Below are positions 24,926 through 34,740 of a DNA stretch of 64,000 nt, piece by piece. How positions within the stretch are numbered: position 1 is the stretch's first letter; every line of letters begins with the position of its first letter. The stretch covers positions 248,001 through 312,000 of the forward strand of contig NZ_VCPD01000003.1 in assembly GCF_005938215.1 (NCBI RefSeq), in the 5' to 3' direction. The position numbers and the translations under genes were made by a program. The DNA comes from Ruegeria sediminis (lineage in GTDB: Bacteria; Pseudomonadota; Alphaproteobacteria; Rhodobacterales; Rhodobacteraceae). Below the pieces are notes generated by a model. It had not been told where the DNA came from. It made no database searches and was given only the letters and a program-made list of their open reading frames with translations.

Positions 24926-26032
24926 TCAGCCGCGGGCCGCCGCCAGGGCCAGGGGCAGCGCCCTGGCGAATGCGTTCAAATCCGCTTCGGTACCGCAACT
25001 CACCCGGATGCAACGGTTCTGGGGCGCGACGAAAGGCATGCGAACGAAAACGCCCTGTTCGACCAGAGAATCGAGCACCGCCTTGGCAAAGGCGCCATCC
25101 CGGCCGCAATCGATCGCGACGAAGTTGGTCGCAGAGGGCAGCGGGATCAGCCCGTTTTCCGCCGCGATTTCGCCGATCCGGTGGCGCGCGTCCTTGATCC
25201 GGGTCTGCACCTCGGTCAACCAGTCCTTGTCCTGCAAGGCGGCGAGCGCCCCGGCCTGGGCAGCGCGGTTCATGCCGAAATGGTTTCGGACCTTGTTGAA
25301 GGCCGCGATCAGACCCGGCGCGCCGATGGCATATCCGACCCTTGCGCCGGCCATGCCATAGACCTTGGAAAAGGTCCGCATCCGGATCACGCGCGGATCA
25401 TCGGCGCTGACGGGCGCAGAGGTTCCTTCGGGGGCGCATTCCACATAAGCCTCGTCCAGAACCAGAAGCGTTCCTTCGGGAAGCCCGTCCATCGCGGCGA
25501 CGACCTCGGCCCCCCTGTGCCAGCTTCCCATCGGGTTGTCCGGGTTGGCAAGGTAGACCAGCTTGGCATCCACTTCGGCCGCCTTTGCGAACAGTGCCGC
25601 AGGATCCTCTCGGTCGTCGGAATAGGGCACCTTGTGAATCGCGCCCCCGTATCCCGCCACGTGGTAATTGAACGTCGGATAGGCGCCCTCCGAGGTGACA
25701 ACCGTATCTCCGGGCCCAACCATCAGGCGCACGAGATAGCCCAGCAACCCGTCTATGCCCTCGCCGACGATGATATTCTCGGGCTGCACGCCGTGGTGTT
25801 CGGCCAGAGCGTGTCTCAGGTCATGGCTTTCCGCGTCGCCGTATTTCCAGATCTCGCCGGACGCCTTGGCCATCGCCTCGGCCGCGCGCGGCGAGGGGCC
25901 GAACACGCTTTCGTTGGCGCCCAACCGCGCTACGAAAGGCGCGCCGCGCTGACGCTCGTGCGTTTCCGGGCCAACGAAGGGCACGGTGGCGGGCAGGGAC
26001 TGGACAAGCGGGGTGTATCGCGGAGCACTCAT
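24926..26032 (-). CDS. Histidinol-phosphate aminotransferase-like PLP enzyme
   Basis: A fold-type I aminotransferase of 368 residues. It has NIIVGEGIDGLLGYLVRL, NPDNPMGSW, VLDEAYVE and the PLP-lysine motif RTFSKVYGMAGARVGYAIG, ending with CIRVSCGTEADLNAF. This is the HisC family; members act on histidinol phosphate, phenylalanine/tyrosine or related substrates. It is not near other his genes, so a paralogue with another role is possible. For that reason I leave the gene symbol blank. Confidence 0.88.
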   Translation of the reverse strand: MSAPRYTPLVQSLPATVPFVGPETHERQRGAPFVARLGANESVFGPSPRAAEAMAKASGEIWKYGDAESHDLRHALAEHHGVQPENIIVGEGIDGLLGYLVRLMVGPGDTVVTSEGAYPTFNYHVAGYGGAIHKVPYSDDREDPAALFAKAAEVDAKLVYLANPDNPMGSWHRGAEVVAAMDGLPEGTLLVLDEAYVECAPEGTSAPVSADDPRVIRMRTFSKVYGMAGARVGYAIGAPGLIAAFNKVRNHFGMNRAAQAGALAALQDKDWLTEVQTRIKDARHRIGEIAAENGLIPLPSATNFVAIDCGRDGAFAKAVLDSLVEQGVFVRMPFVAPQNRCIRVSCGTEADLNAFARALPLALAAARG

Positions 26033-26124
26033 GCCGGCAGATAAGCGAATGACGCCGGCCTCGGCAAGGCTTGCGTAATGCGGGGAACGAACGCAGGGTG
26101 CGCCTTGTGTTGCCGGAGGACTGC

Positions 26125-27195
26125 ATGCGCTTTCTACTGATCCTGTTGCTGGCCGGGACTGGCTACCTTCTGTTCTGGCCCGTGCCGGTCGAGCCTGTGG
26201 CCTATCATCCGCCAGTCTCGCTGGGCTTTTCCGGCGACTTTGCCGAGAACCGGGGCCTCGACAAGGCGGCGCTGATCTCGCTGCCGGGCGAAGATACCGG
26301 CCCCGAGGATCTGGCAGTGATGCCCGACGGGACGGTTTACACGACGAGCCTGTCGGGTGTGCTCTACCGGATTGACGAGGACCAGCCCGTCGAAGTGGAC
26401 CGGCTGGGCGGGCGTCCGCTGGGCCTCAAGGCCGGGCCGGATGGCGCGCTCTACATCGCGGACAGTTACCGCGGGCTGATGCGGTGGGACGGGCCGGGAA
26501 CGCTGGAGACGCTGGTTTCCGAGATCGACGGAGCCCCGGTGATCTACGCCAACCAACTGGACGTGGCGCGCGACGGAACCGTCTATTTCTCCAATTCCTC
26601 GGACCGGTTCGATCCGGAAACGATGGGCGGGACCAAGCCGACATCGGTCCTGACGATATGGGAGCAGTCGGACAGCGGCTATGTCGCTCGCCGCAATCCC
26701 GACGGTACGGTCGAAAAGCTGGTCGAGGGGTTCGTCTACACCAACGGTGTGGCGCTTTCGCCGGACGAGGATTTCCTGCTGATCGCCGAGACGGGCCGGG
26801 CACGTGTCCACCGGCTGTGGCTGAAAGGCGAAAATACCGGCGAAATGGAGGTGTTCCTCGACAATCTGCCCGGCTATCCCGACAATCTCGAGGCGCAGGG
26901 CAACGGAACCTACTGGATGGCGTTCGCCAGCCCGCGCGTGCCGGCGGAAAAGCTGATGCCCTATCCGTTCCTGCGAAAGGTGGTCTGGCGGTTGGGACCG
27001 TTGGTGCGCCCCGCCCCGATCCATCGCGGCATGATGGTGCATTTCGACGGTGAAGGTCGCATTCTGCGCACGCTGCAGGACCCCGACGGGCGGCTGGGCA
27101 TCACGACCGGCGGCAAGATCGTCGGCGACCGGTTCTACGTCATGACGCTCGACTCGCCCTGGTTCGGCAGGATGCCGGTTTCGGATCTGCAGTGA
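26125..27195 (+). CDS. SMP-30/strictosidine-synthase-like beta-propeller protein
   Basis: A 356-residue protein with an N-terminal hydrophobic anchor or signal (MRFLLILLLAGTGYLLFW), so the propeller is probably periplasmic or membrane-tethered. Motifs include GPEDLAVMPDGTVYTTSL, LYIADSYRGLMRW, VYFSNSSDRFD and GYPDNLEAQGNGTYW, matching strictosidine-synthase/SMP-30 propellers. Eukaryotic homologues are lactonases or membrane paraoxonase-like esterases, and the bacterial substrate is unknown. GGAGGACTGC precedes the ATG. It is divergent from the HisC-like gene. Confidence 0.85.
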   Translation: MRFLLILLLAGTGYLLFWPVPVEPVAYHPPVSLGFSGDFAENRGLDKAALISLPGEDTGPEDLAVMPDGTVYTTSLSGVLYRIDEDQPVEVDRLGGRPLGLKAGPDGALYIADSYRGLMRWDGPGTLETLVSEIDGAPVIYANQLDVARDGTVYFSNSSDRFDPETMGGTKPTSVLTIWEQSDSGYVARRNPDGTVEKLVEGFVYTNGVALSPDEDFLLIAETGRARVHRLWLKGENTGEMEVFLDNLPGYPDNLEAQGNGTYWMAFASPRVPAEKLMPYPFLRKVVWRLGPLVRPAPIHRGMMVHFDGEGRILRTLQDPDGRLGITTGGKIVGDRFYVMTLDSPWFGRMPVSDLQ

Positions 27196-27268
27196 ACTGC
27201 CCCCACGTTGTGGTGGAAGCTCGCGGGCGTTCCGGGCAAAATCGCCGAAACGAAGCTGGGAGGCCCGC

Positions 27269-28051
27269 ATGGCGCGCGTATCTGTCGAATACAAGGATCA
27301 CATCGCACACGTCACATTGACCCGTGGGGACAAGTTGAACGCGCTGGATGACGCGATGGTCAAGGCGATCATCGCCGCGGGTCAGGAGGTCGCCGCTTCG
27401 GATGCGCGCGCAGTGGTGCTGTCGGGCGAGGGCAAGAGCTTTTGCGCCGGGCTGGACCTGGCCAGTTTCGCGAAGATGGGTCAGATCGACCCCAGCGACT
27501 GGCTGCTGTCGCGGTCCCATGGGGACACCAATGAAATGCAGGAACTGGTGATGATCTGGCGCCGCGTGCCGGTGCCGGTCATCTGCGCGGTTCAGGGCGT
27601 GGCCTATGGCGGCGGTCTGCAGCTGGCGCTGGGCGCGGATATCCGCATCGCGCACCCGGACTCCAAATGGTCGGTGATGGAGATGAAATGGGGCATCGTG
27701 CCCGATCTGGGCGGCATGGTGCTGTTGCCGAAACTGGTGCGCTCGGACGTGCTGCGCCTGCTCACCTACACGGCGCGGCCCATCAATGCGCATCAGGCGG
27801 CCGAATGGGGGCTTGTGACGCAGGTTGCGGAGGATCCGCTGAACGAGGCGATCGCGCTGGCCGAGGAAATCGCGGGCAAGAGCCCTTCGGGCATCCGGGC
27901 CGCCAAACGGCTGATCGAAGTCGCCGAAAGCAAGGACCGCGAAGAAGTGTTGATGGCGGAATCCAGCGAACAGGTGCAACTGATCGGCAAGCCGGACCAG
28001 ATGGAGGTCGTTGCGGCGCAGATGCAGGGCCGCAAGCCTGCGTTCAAGTGA
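27269..28051 (+). CDS. Enoyl-CoA hydratase/isomerase (crotonase) family protein
   Basis: A 260-residue crotonase-fold protein. The oxyanion-hole segments are LSGEGKSFCAGLDL and VQGVAYGGGLQLALGADIRIA. The second catalytic region reads MEMKWGIVPDLGGMVLLPKL, which keeps one acidic residue. The family is diverse (hydratase, isomerase, hydrolase) and the substrate is not predictable. No other fatty-acid genes are near. Its stop abuts the stop of the convergent BenE-type gene with no gap. Confidence 0.88.
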   Translation: MARVSVEYKDHIAHVTLTRGDKLNALDDAMVKAIIAAGQEVAASDARAVVLSGEGKSFCAGLDLASFAKMGQIDPSDWLLSRSHGDTNEMQELVMIWRRVPVPVICAVQGVAYGGGLQLALGADIRIAHPDSKWSVMEMKWGIVPDLGGMVLLPKLVRSDVLRLLTYTARPINAHQAAEWGLVTQVAEDPLNEAIALAEEIAGKSPSGIRAAKRLIEVAESKDREEVLMAESSEQVQLIGKPDQMEVVAAQMQGRKPAFK

Positions 28052-29236
28052 TCAGCGCCGTGCAATGTTCTCTGGCCTCGTCCGCCGCGTGATCCAGAAG
28101 GCCGCGCTGCCTGCCAGCAGACCCCAGACGGCGGCACCGATGCCGAAGACGGTAACGCCCGAGGCCGTGATGGCGAAGGTCAGGATCGCCGCTTCTCGCT
28201 CGGCCTGAACTTCAAGTGCAGCGAAGGTCGCGTTGGCGAATACACCGATCAGGGCGATGCCGGTCAGCGTGCCCATCAGCAGCGGATGCGCGTGCGCCGC
28301 AAAACCCGTGATCGCGGCAGCGAAGACCCCGAAAAGGCAATAGAACACCCCCGCCATCACCGCCGACCAGTAGCGTAGCGTCGGATCGGGATGGCTGTCC
28401 TCGTTCGAGCACATAGCGGCGGTAATGGCGGCAAGGCAGGTTGCGGGCGCCCCGAAAGGCGCGAAAAGCAGGCTGGCTCCTCCGGCCGACGACAACAGCG
28501 GGCCGGCCGGCGGAGTATAGCCATAGCTGCGCAGGACCGCGATTCCGGGGATGTTCTGGGTCGCCATCGTGACGATGAACAATGGAATTCCGATGCCTAT
28601 GGCCGTGGCAAGCGAAAAACTCGGCGCGGTCAGCACCGGCTTGGTCAGGATCTGATCGGGGATCACCGACTGGCCGCCCGCATTCAGGATGACCATCAAC
28701 ATCGCGGCCAGCACCGCGGCGGGCACAGCGAAAGCCCGGCTGATCCGCCCCGCGATGAACCAGGTCAGGATGACGGGCAGGGTCTGCAGCGGCAGTTCGG
28801 CAGCGGCCCGGAAAGGCGTGATGCACAAGGGCAGCAGGACGCCTGCCAGCATGGCCTGGGCCAGCGACGTCGGAATCGAGGCAGCCAGCCGGGCCAAGGG
28901 CTTCCACAGGCCGGCGAGAACGGTCAAGGCGCCGGCGCAAAGGAAGGCCCCGATGGCGCCCGAGAACCCCTCGGCGGGGGTGGCGGAGACGGCCAGCAAG
29001 GCAGCGCCCGGAGTTGACCATGCAACGCTGATCGGCGCGCGGTACCAAAGGCTGAGAAGAACGCCGGTGATCCCCATCGAAACTGCCGCCGCCATCAGCC
29101 CGGACGCGGCTTCGTCAGCGGACGCGCCGATGCCGGCAAGTCCCTGAAGGACGATCGGGAAGGAGCTGAAAAAGCCGACGACGGCGACGACCAAGCCGGT
29201 TGAAACGGTTTGCATGGGCGGAAGAAGGCGGCTCAT
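28052..29236 (-). CDS. BenE family benzoate/proton symporter-like protein
   Basis: An inner-membrane protein of 394 residues with about 11-12 hydrophobic segments. The order and sequences VAWSTPGAALLAVSATPAEGF, IPLFIVTMATQNIPGIAVL and FGAPATCLAAITAAMCSNEDSHPDP match the BenE family. BenE proteins are annotated as benzoate transporters, but here no benzoate catabolic genes are nearby, so the true substrate may be different. The ATG at 29236 follows GCGAGGACCTG. Confidence 0.88.
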   Translation of the reverse strand: MSRLLPPMQTVSTGLVVAVVGFFSSFPIVLQGLAGIGASADEAASGLMAAAVSMGITGVLLSLWYRAPISVAWSTPGAALLAVSATPAEGFSGAIGAFLCAGALTVLAGLWKPLARLAASIPTSLAQAMLAGVLLPLCITPFRAAAELPLQTLPVILTWFIAGRISRAFAVPAAVLAAMLMVILNAGGQSVIPDQILTKPVLTAPSFSLATAIGIGIPLFIVTMATQNIPGIAVLRSYGYTPPAGPLLSSAGGASLLFAPFGAPATCLAAITAAMCSNEDSHPDPTLRYWSAVMAGVFYCLFGVFAAAITGFAAHAHPLLMGTLTGIALIGVFANATFAALEVQAEREAAILTFAITASGVTVFGIGAAVWGLLAGSAAFWITRRTRPENIARR

Positions 29237-29324
29237 CAGGTCCTCGCTTGCGGTCTGTGCGCAAGCTATCAAGCGGGGCGGGCGAGGAACAGAGGATTGG
29301 GGCAAGCATCTGCAATAAAACGGA

Positions 29325-29352
29325 AAACCCCGCCGGTCGCCCGGCGGGGTTT
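29325..29352 (-). terminator. Rho-independent terminator of valS
   Basis: AAACCCCGCCGG and CCGGCGGGGTTT form a perfect 12-bp stem around a TCGC/GCGA tetraloop. On the minus strand it is followed by TCCGTTTTATTGC, giving U-rich sequence. It lies 27 bp after the valS stop in the direction of transcription. Confidence 0.88.
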
Positions 29353-29378
29353 CGAGTTTTAGAGAGCGCGAGAGCGGA

Positions 29379-32300
29379 TCAGGCGATCTCGGCCAGACGG
29401 GCGAGCGCCTCGTCGATCCGCGCTTCTTCCTCCTCGCGGGCGGCGAGGTTGGCCTTGGCTTCTTCGACCACGTCCTCCGGTGCGGATTCCACGAATTTGG
29501 GATTGTTGAGACGTCCGCGCAGGCCGCCGAGTTCCTTGGCCAGCTTGCCCTTGGCCTTTTCAAGGCGGTCCTTCTCGGCGCCGATGTCGATGATGTCCGC
29601 CAGCGGCAGGCCGAAGGCGGCTCCAGGCGCTGAAATCGAGATGGTGCCCTTGGGCAGGGACGCGGCCTTGGACAGGCTGTCGATCCGCGCCAGACGCTTG
29701 ATCAGCGCCTCGTTCCGGTCCCACGCGGCCTGGCCGTGAGCGTCGATTTCCGTAACGATCATAGGCACATAGAGGCCGGCGGGCACCCGCATCTGGGCAC
29801 GCGCCGAGCGGGTGTTTTCGATCACCGAAATGACCCAGTTCATCTCGCGGTCGGCCTCGGAATCGATCAGGTCGGCGGCCTTGTAGCCGGGCCAGTCGGC
29901 GTGGACCAGCATCTTGGCGCGGTCGCCGGTCAGGCCCCAGAGTTCCTCGGTGACAAACGGCATGAATGGGTGCAGCAGGACCAGGCACTGGTCCATCACC
30001 CAGCGCATGGTGGCCTGAGTTTCGTCTTTGGAATCAACGTCTTCACCCTGCAGGAGCGGCTTCGATAGCTCCACGTACCAGTCGCAGACCTTGCCCCAGA
30101 CGAAGGCGTACAACGCGTTGGCGGCGTCGTTGAAGCGGTAGCTTTCTAGTGCCGCGTCCACCTCTTCGCGGACGCGGGCGGTTTCGCCGATGATCCAGCG
30201 ATTCACGGCGTTTTGTGCGTTTTGTACATGTTCCAGATCGGCCGGTGTCCGGTTTGTACCATCGTAGACGCCGTTCATTTCGGCAAAACGGACCGCGTTC
30301 CAAAGCTTGGTGCCGAAGTTGCGGTAGCCGGTGATGCGCTCCTTCGACAGTTTCAGCACGCCGCCGATCGCCGCCATCGATGCGTTGGTGAAGCGCAGCG
30401 CGTCGGCGCCGAACTCGTCCACGATTTCCAGCGGGTCGATGACGTTGCCGGTGGTCTTGGACATCTTCTTGCCCTTCTCGTCGCGGACGAGCTGGTGCAG
30501 GTAGACGGTGTGGAACGGGATGTCGTTCACGACCGCAAGCTGCATCATCATCATCCGGGCGACCCAGAAGAACAGGATGTCGAAGCCGGTGACCAGGACA
30601 TCGGTGGGGAAGTATTTCTCAAGCTCTTCGGTCTGGTCCGGCCAGCCCAGCGTGCCGATCGGCCAGAGGCCCGACGAGAACCAGGTGTCGAGCACGTCGG
30701 GGTCGCGCCAGACCGGGTAGACCAGTTTGGTCGGGTCCTGATCGACCGCGTAATGGGCGAGGCTTTCGGCGAACTGGTGGATGGCCTCGTGCTTGTCCGC
30801 CACCTCGATGACGGTGGCGTGGCTGAGGGGGCTGGGGATGTCGGCGTTGTCGTCCATGAACCGCTCGACGACCTCGTCGAAGGACGCGGCGCAATGCAGC
30901 ACGTGGCCGCGATGCAACATGCCGCCCTCGTTCAGCAGGCGGCCCAGTTCGACCAGGTCCAGGTCGCCGTCGTTCTCGTCGTCGCGGAACTCGTCGGCGG
31001 ACAGGTCGAGCCCGTACCAGACCGGGATCTGGTGCCCCCACCAGAGCTGGCGCGAGATGCACCAGGGCTCGATGTTTTCCAGCCAGTGGTAATAGGTCTT
31101 TTCGCCCGACTCGGGGATGATCCTGACCTCGCCCGAGCGCACGGCCGCGAGCGCGGGGCCGACGACCTGTTCGGCATCGACGAACCACTGGTCGGTCAGC
31201 ATCGGTTCGATCACCACCTTGGAACGGTCTCCGAAGGGCTGCATGATCGGCTTGTCCTCGACCTCGATCATCAGGCCCTCGGCGTCGATGTCGGCGACGA
31301 CCTTCTTGCGGCATTCGAAACGGCCCATGCCGCGGTATTCGTCCGGGACCAGGTTGATCGCGTCAACCTGGCCTTCGGTGAAGTCGGTGCGGCCCACCAG
31401 ATCCTGCGCCTTGGCGGCCTCGGCCGCATAGGGCGCGCCGTCGTCGCGCATGTGGCCGCGCGTGTCCATCAGGCGGTAGCAGGGGATGTTGCCGCGCTTG
31501 GCGACGGCATAGTCGTTGAAATCATGCGCGCCGGTGATCTTGACCGCGCCCGAGCCGAAATCCGGGTCCGGGTAGTCGTCGGTGATGATCGGGATCAGGC
31601 GGCGGTGTTCCTTCGGCCCGACCGGGATTTCGCAGAGCTTGCCGACGATCGGCGCATAGCGCTCGTCCGAGGGATGCACCGCCACCGCGCCGTCGCCCAG
31701 CATGGTCTCGGGGCGGGTGGTGGCGATGGAGATGTAGTCGCGTTCCTCTTCGAGGATGACGTTCCCGTCTTCGTCCTTTTCGACATAGGTATAGGTCTCG
31801 CCCCCGGCCAGCGGGTACTTGAAGTGCCACATGTGGCCCGCGACCTCGATATTCTCGACCTCGAGATCCGAGATGGCGGTTTCAAAATGCGGGTCCCAGT
31901 TCACCAGCCGCTTGCCGCGGTAGATGTAGCCCTTTTCGTACATGTCCACGAAGACCCTGATGACGGCGTCGTGGAAGTTGGGGCTGTTTTCATGCCCTGT
32001 GCGCGGGTCGCCGGGCGCGCCCGCCATGGTGAAGGCGTTGCGCGACCAGTCGCAGGACGCGCCGAGGCGCTTGAGCTGTTCGATGATGGTGCCGCCGTAC
32101 TGGCCTTTCCATTCCCACACCTTTTCCAGGAACGCCTCGCGGCCCAGCTCGCGGCGGCCGGGCTGCTGGGTCGCGGCCAGCATCTTTTCGACCTGCAGCT
32201 GGGTGGCGATGCCGGCATGGTCCTGGCCGGGCTGCCAGAGCGTGTCGAAGCCGCGCATCCGGTGCCAGCGGATCAGGATGTCCTGCAGGGTGTTGTTGAA

Positions 32301-32468
32301 GGCGTGGCCCACATGCAGCGCCCCGGTCACGTTCGGCGGCGGGATCATGATGGTGAAGGTTTCGTCGCGCGATTTGTTCGCGCCCGCCTTGAAGGCTCCG
32401 GCCTCTTCCCAGGCCTTGTAGATGCGGGCTTCGGCTTCGGCCGCGTTGAACGTCTTTTCCATCGCCAT
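29379..32468 (-). CDS. valS: Valyl-tRNA synthetase
   Basis: Charges tRNA-Val. The 1,029-residue class I synthetase has [15 protein letters not shown] with the HIGH-type motif near residue 45, a large CP1 editing insertion ([18 protein letters not shown]) and the KMSK loop [14 protein letters not shown]. It ends with a C-terminal coiled coil ([19 protein letters not shown]). The start ATG at 32468 is behind AGGATTAGCCTC, and the further upstream open frame has biased composition and no family match. Transcription ends at the hairpin just downstream. Confidence 0.97.
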   Translation of the reverse strand: MAMEKTFNAAEAEARIYKAWEEAGAFKAGANKSRDETFTIMIPPPNVTGALHVGHAFNNTLQDILIRWHRMRGFDTLWQPGQDHAGIATQLQVEKMLAATQQPGRRELGREAFLEKVWEWKGQYGGTIIEQLKRLGASCDWSRNAFTMAGAPGDPRTGHENSPNFHDAVIRVFVDMYEKGYIYRGKRLVNWDPHFETAISDLEVENIEVAGHMWHFKYPLAGGETYTYVEKDEDGNVILEEERDYISIATTRPETMLGDGAVAVHPSDERYAPIVGKLCEIPVGPKEHRRLIPIITDDYPDPDFGSGAVKITGAHDFNDYAVAKRGNIPCYRLMDTRGHMRDDGAPYAAEAAKAQDLVGRTDFTEGQVDAINLVPDEYRGMGRFECRKKVVADIDAEGLMIEVEDKPIMQPFGDRSKVVIEPMLTDQWFVDAEQVVGPALAAVRSGEVRIIPESGEKTYYHWLENIEPWCISRQLWWGHQIPVWYGLDLSADEFRDDENDGDLDLVELGRLLNEGGMLHRGHVLHCAASFDEVVERFMDDNADIPSPLSHATVIEVADKHEAIHQFAESLAHYAVDQDPTKLVYPVWRDPDVLDTWFSSGLWPIGTLGWPDQTEELEKYFPTDVLVTGFDILFFWVARMMMMQLAVVNDIPFHTVYLHQLVRDEKGKKMSKTTGNVIDPLEIVDEFGADALRFTNASMAAIGGVLKLSKERITGYRNFGTKLWNAVRFAEMNGVYDGTNRTPADLEHVQNAQNAVNRWIIGETARVREEVDAALESYRFNDAANALYAFVWGKVCDWYVELSKPLLQGEDVDSKDETQATMRWVMDQCLVLLHPFMPFVTEELWGLTGDRAKMLVHADWPGYKAADLIDSEADREMNWVISVIENTRSARAQMRVPAGLYVPMIVTEIDAHGQAAWDRNEALIKRLARIDSLSKAASLPKGTISISAPGAAFGLPLADIIDIGAEKDRLEKAKGKLAKELGGLRGRLNNPKFVESAPEDVVEEAKANLAAREEEEARIDEALARLAEIA

Positions 32469-33113
32469 GAGGCTAATCCTGCGTGTTCGTTTTCGAAGTC
32501 GAGGCCTGCAATAGCGAAAGGGCGCGCGAAGGGGAAGGCTTTGCGCGTTTTCTTGGGGATCGCGTCCGCAACGCCCGGTTCGGCCCGCGGCGGCGCCGGG
32601 CGGCATGGCCGCCGCATTCACGCCATATCTTGCTGGTAGGATGGGTGTCGAGGAGAGCGACGTGAGCTTTGACCACGAGACTTTTCGCGCGCCGCGGCGG
32701 GGCCGCGCGCCGTCGCCGCCGGGCCGGGATCGCCCGGCGCCGGACCCGGATGCCGGATTCGTGATGCGGTTCGGCGCCCGCTCGGGCCGTCGCGGCGGCT
32801 ATACAAAAAGCGGTGGTTTTGGTATTCTGGGCAGCCCGGTCTCAACCGAGGGACAAGGGAATTCAGGGCGCGCGCGGCGCGGGGCGCGGATCGACCCGGC
32901 GGGTGATGCAGGACGGGGATGGATGCCTGATCACGCCGATGTTTGGGGCGGTGATCTTGCGCGGCGACGCGGGCGTACACATGATTCATGTAACCTCGGT
33001 GCCGGCATCGCGGCTGCGGTCGCGGCGCGGGATGGTGTCCGGGGACGAGATGTGAGTACGGGGTGCAATGGCCGGTTGGTCCTGCATGTCCCGAAGGGTC
33101 TGAAGGCTGAAAA
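32469..33113. other. 645-bp gap between valS and the DUF2235 gene
   Basis: This divergent intergenic region is very GC-rich in its first half (Pro/Arg-type codons in every frame) and holds only the doubtful frame listed at 32662. I see no RNA gene, strong terminator or repeat in it. It must contain the promoters for valS and the DUF2235 gene. Confidence 0.5.
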
Positions 33114-33132
33114 ATGGTACTGTCGAGGCTGA
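32662..33132 (+). CDS. Doubtful ORF, 156 aa, Arg/Gly/Pro-rich
   Basis: An open frame starting GTG after GAGGAGAGCGAC, a plausible ribosome-binding site, and reading [20 protein letters not shown] onward. It overlaps the DUF2235 start by 19 bp. Composition is dominated by Arg, Gly, Pro and Asp, as expected of random frames in GC-rich DNA. No domain is recognisable. It may encode a disordered protein or nothing at all. Confidence 0.22.
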   Translation: MSFDHETFRAPRRGRAPSPPGRDRPAPDPDAGFVMRFGARSGRRGGYTKSGGFGILGSPVSTEGQGNSGRARRGARIDPAGDAGRGWMPDHADVWGGDLARRRGRTHDSCNLGAGIAAAVAARDGVRGRDVSTGCNGRLVLHVPKGLKAEKWYCRG

Positions 33133-34190
33133 GTAGGAAAATTCTGGGATGGCTTGGGCGGCCGTTGCGGTCCGAGCATTCCGCGGAATCCAGGCACCGC
33201 GAGCCGCTGTCGCATGTGATCATCCTGGACGGGACGATGTCCACGCTCGAACCCGGGTTCGAGACCCATGCGGGCCGGACCTACCGGCTGCTCTGCGAGA
33301 TGGGCGCGCAGGCGTCGGTGTTCTACGAGGCCGGGGTCCAGTGGAAGGACTGGCGGACCACGCCGGACGTTATCATGGGGCGGGGGATCAACCGCCAGAT
33401 CCGCCGGGCCTACGGCTATCTCGCCTCGCGCTACAAGCCCGGCGACAGGATCTTCCTGATCGGCTATTCGCGCGGCGCGTTCGGGGTGCGCAGCCTGGCC
33501 GGAGTCATCGACATGGTCGGGTTGCTGAAGGCCGAACATGCCACCGAGCGCAACATCAAGCAGGCCTACCGGCATTACGAATGCAATCCGGACGGCGAAC
33601 ATGCCGCCGAGTTCCGCAAGCAGTTCTGCCACGACGAGGTGCCGATCGAGATGGTGGGCGTGTGGGACACCGTCAAGGCGCTGGGCCTGCGGCTGCCGCT
33701 GCTGTGGCGCCTGGCCGAGCAGCGCCACGCCTTTCACAACCACCAGCTTGGTCCCAGCGTCCGCCACGGCTATCACGCGCTGGCGCTGGACGAGACGCGC
33801 GAGGTGTTCTCGCCGGTGCTGTGGGACTGCGCGCCGGAGTTCAACGGCCATATCGAACAGGTCTGGTTCCGCGGCACGCATGGCGATGTGGGCGGCCAGC
33901 TTTGCGGGTACGAAGAGGCCCGCCCGCTGGCCAACGTGTCGCTGGTCTGGATGCTGGATCAGGCGGAACGGCTGGGGCTGCCGCTGCCGGCCGACTGGCG
34001 CGGCAGGTTCCCGGTCGATCCGGCCGCGCCCTCCGTCGGCACCTGGCGGGGCTGGGGCAAGATCTTTCTGCTAAGGGGGCACCGCCATGTCGGGCGCGAC
34101 CGCTCGGAGCGGCTGCACGAATCCGTGACGCCCGAGACGCTGCCGGAATGGGTGCCGGCGCCGGAGCCGCAATCGCACCCGGCCCAGTGA
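33114..34190 (+). CDS. DUF2235 alpha/beta hydrolase-like protein
   Basis: A 358-residue protein of the DUF2235 family (T6SS phospholipase effector Tle1-like hydrolase fold). The nucleophile elbow is GYSRGAFGVRSL, the first strand is HVIILDGTMST, and the late Asp/His region is WFRGTHGDVGGQL. Some family members are secreted lipases delivered by type VI secretion, but no vgrG, tssI or immunity gene is visible here, so a housekeeping hydrolase is as likely. It has no signal peptide. Confidence 0.82.
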   Translation: MVLSRLSRKILGWLGRPLRSEHSAESRHREPLSHVIILDGTMSTLEPGFETHAGRTYRLLCEMGAQASVFYEAGVQWKDWRTTPDVIMGRGINRQIRRAYGYLASRYKPGDRIFLIGYSRGAFGVRSLAGVIDMVGLLKAEHATERNIKQAYRHYECNPDGEHAAEFRKQFCHDEVPIEMVGVWDTVKALGLRLPLLWRLAEQRHAFHNHQLGPSVRHGYHALALDETREVFSPVLWDCAPEFNGHIEQVWFRGTHGDVGGQLCGYEEARPLANVSLVWMLDQAERLGLPLPADWRGRFPVDPAAPSVGTWRGWGKIFLLRGHRHVGRDRSERLHESVTPETLPEWVPAPEPQSHPAQ

Positions 34191-34194
34191 GGGG

Positions 34195-34680
34195 TCAGCC
34201 GCGCGGCAGGTTCAGGACGATGCAGGTCGTGGATCCGGTGGCGTAGAGGCGCCCGTCCTCGACCCCGCGGATCTCGCCATGCGCCACGCCGGTCGAGCGG
34301 CCGACGTGATCGGCCTCGCCCACGCATTCGATTTCGGTTCCCAGCGGGATGCCGCGGATGATGTTGATCTTGTATTCCAGCGTCGTGTAGGCGGCGCCGC
34401 TGGGCACGCGGGTCTGGACCGCGCAGGCCATCGCGCTGTCCAGCAGCGTGCCGTACCAGCCGCCATGCACCGCCCCGAGGGGGTTGCAGACCGAAAAGGT
34501 CGGGCTGCCGCGGAACGCCACCCGCCCTTCTTCCACCGAGTGCAGGTGGTAGCCCAGGGTTTCGGAGATCGGCGGCGCGGGCACGCGCCCGTCCAGAATG
34601 CCCTGCATGAACTCGAGCCCCGACATGCTGGCCAAGTCGGCCGGGCCCAAAAGTTCGTCGATTCCCTTGGCGTAATGCAT
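34195..34680 (-). CDS. PaaI-family hotdog thioesterase
   Basis: A 161-residue single hotdog-fold protein. The active-site helix region is NPLGAVHGGWYGTLLDSAMACAV (HGG motif), followed by TTLEYKINIIRGIPLGTEI. Such enzymes hydrolyse acyl- or aryl-CoA thioesters. The ATG at 34680 (MHYAKGIDELLG) matches family length, and the longer frame to 34737 adds an unconserved tail. It lies 60 bp downstream of metF on the same strand and converges with the DUF2235 gene. Confidence 0.88.
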   Translation of the reverse strand: MHYAKGIDELLGPADLASMSGLEFMQGILDGRVPAPPISETLGYHLHSVEEGRVAFRGSPTFSVCNPLGAVHGGWYGTLLDSAMACAVQTRVPSGAAYTTLEYKINIIRGIPLGTEIECVGEADHVGRSTGVAHGEIRGVEDGRLYATGSTTCIVLNLPRG

Positions 34681-34740
34681 CAGGCGCGTTCCCCGTGATT
34701 TTTCGGGGAACGCTATCAGCCGGGAATTTCCGGGCAAGTT

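Noticed and set aside
24926..26032. Naming the PLP enzyme hisC
   Set aside because: No his genes are adjacent and the family contains paralogues with other substrates, so only the family is called.
30213..32639. 808-codon open frame opposite valS
   Set aside because: Antisense shadow of valS with biased composition and no domain or plausible start.
33114..34190. Type VI secretion effector module
   Set aside because: Only the DUF2235 protein is present; no vgrG, PAAR, chaperone or immunity gene lies nearby.
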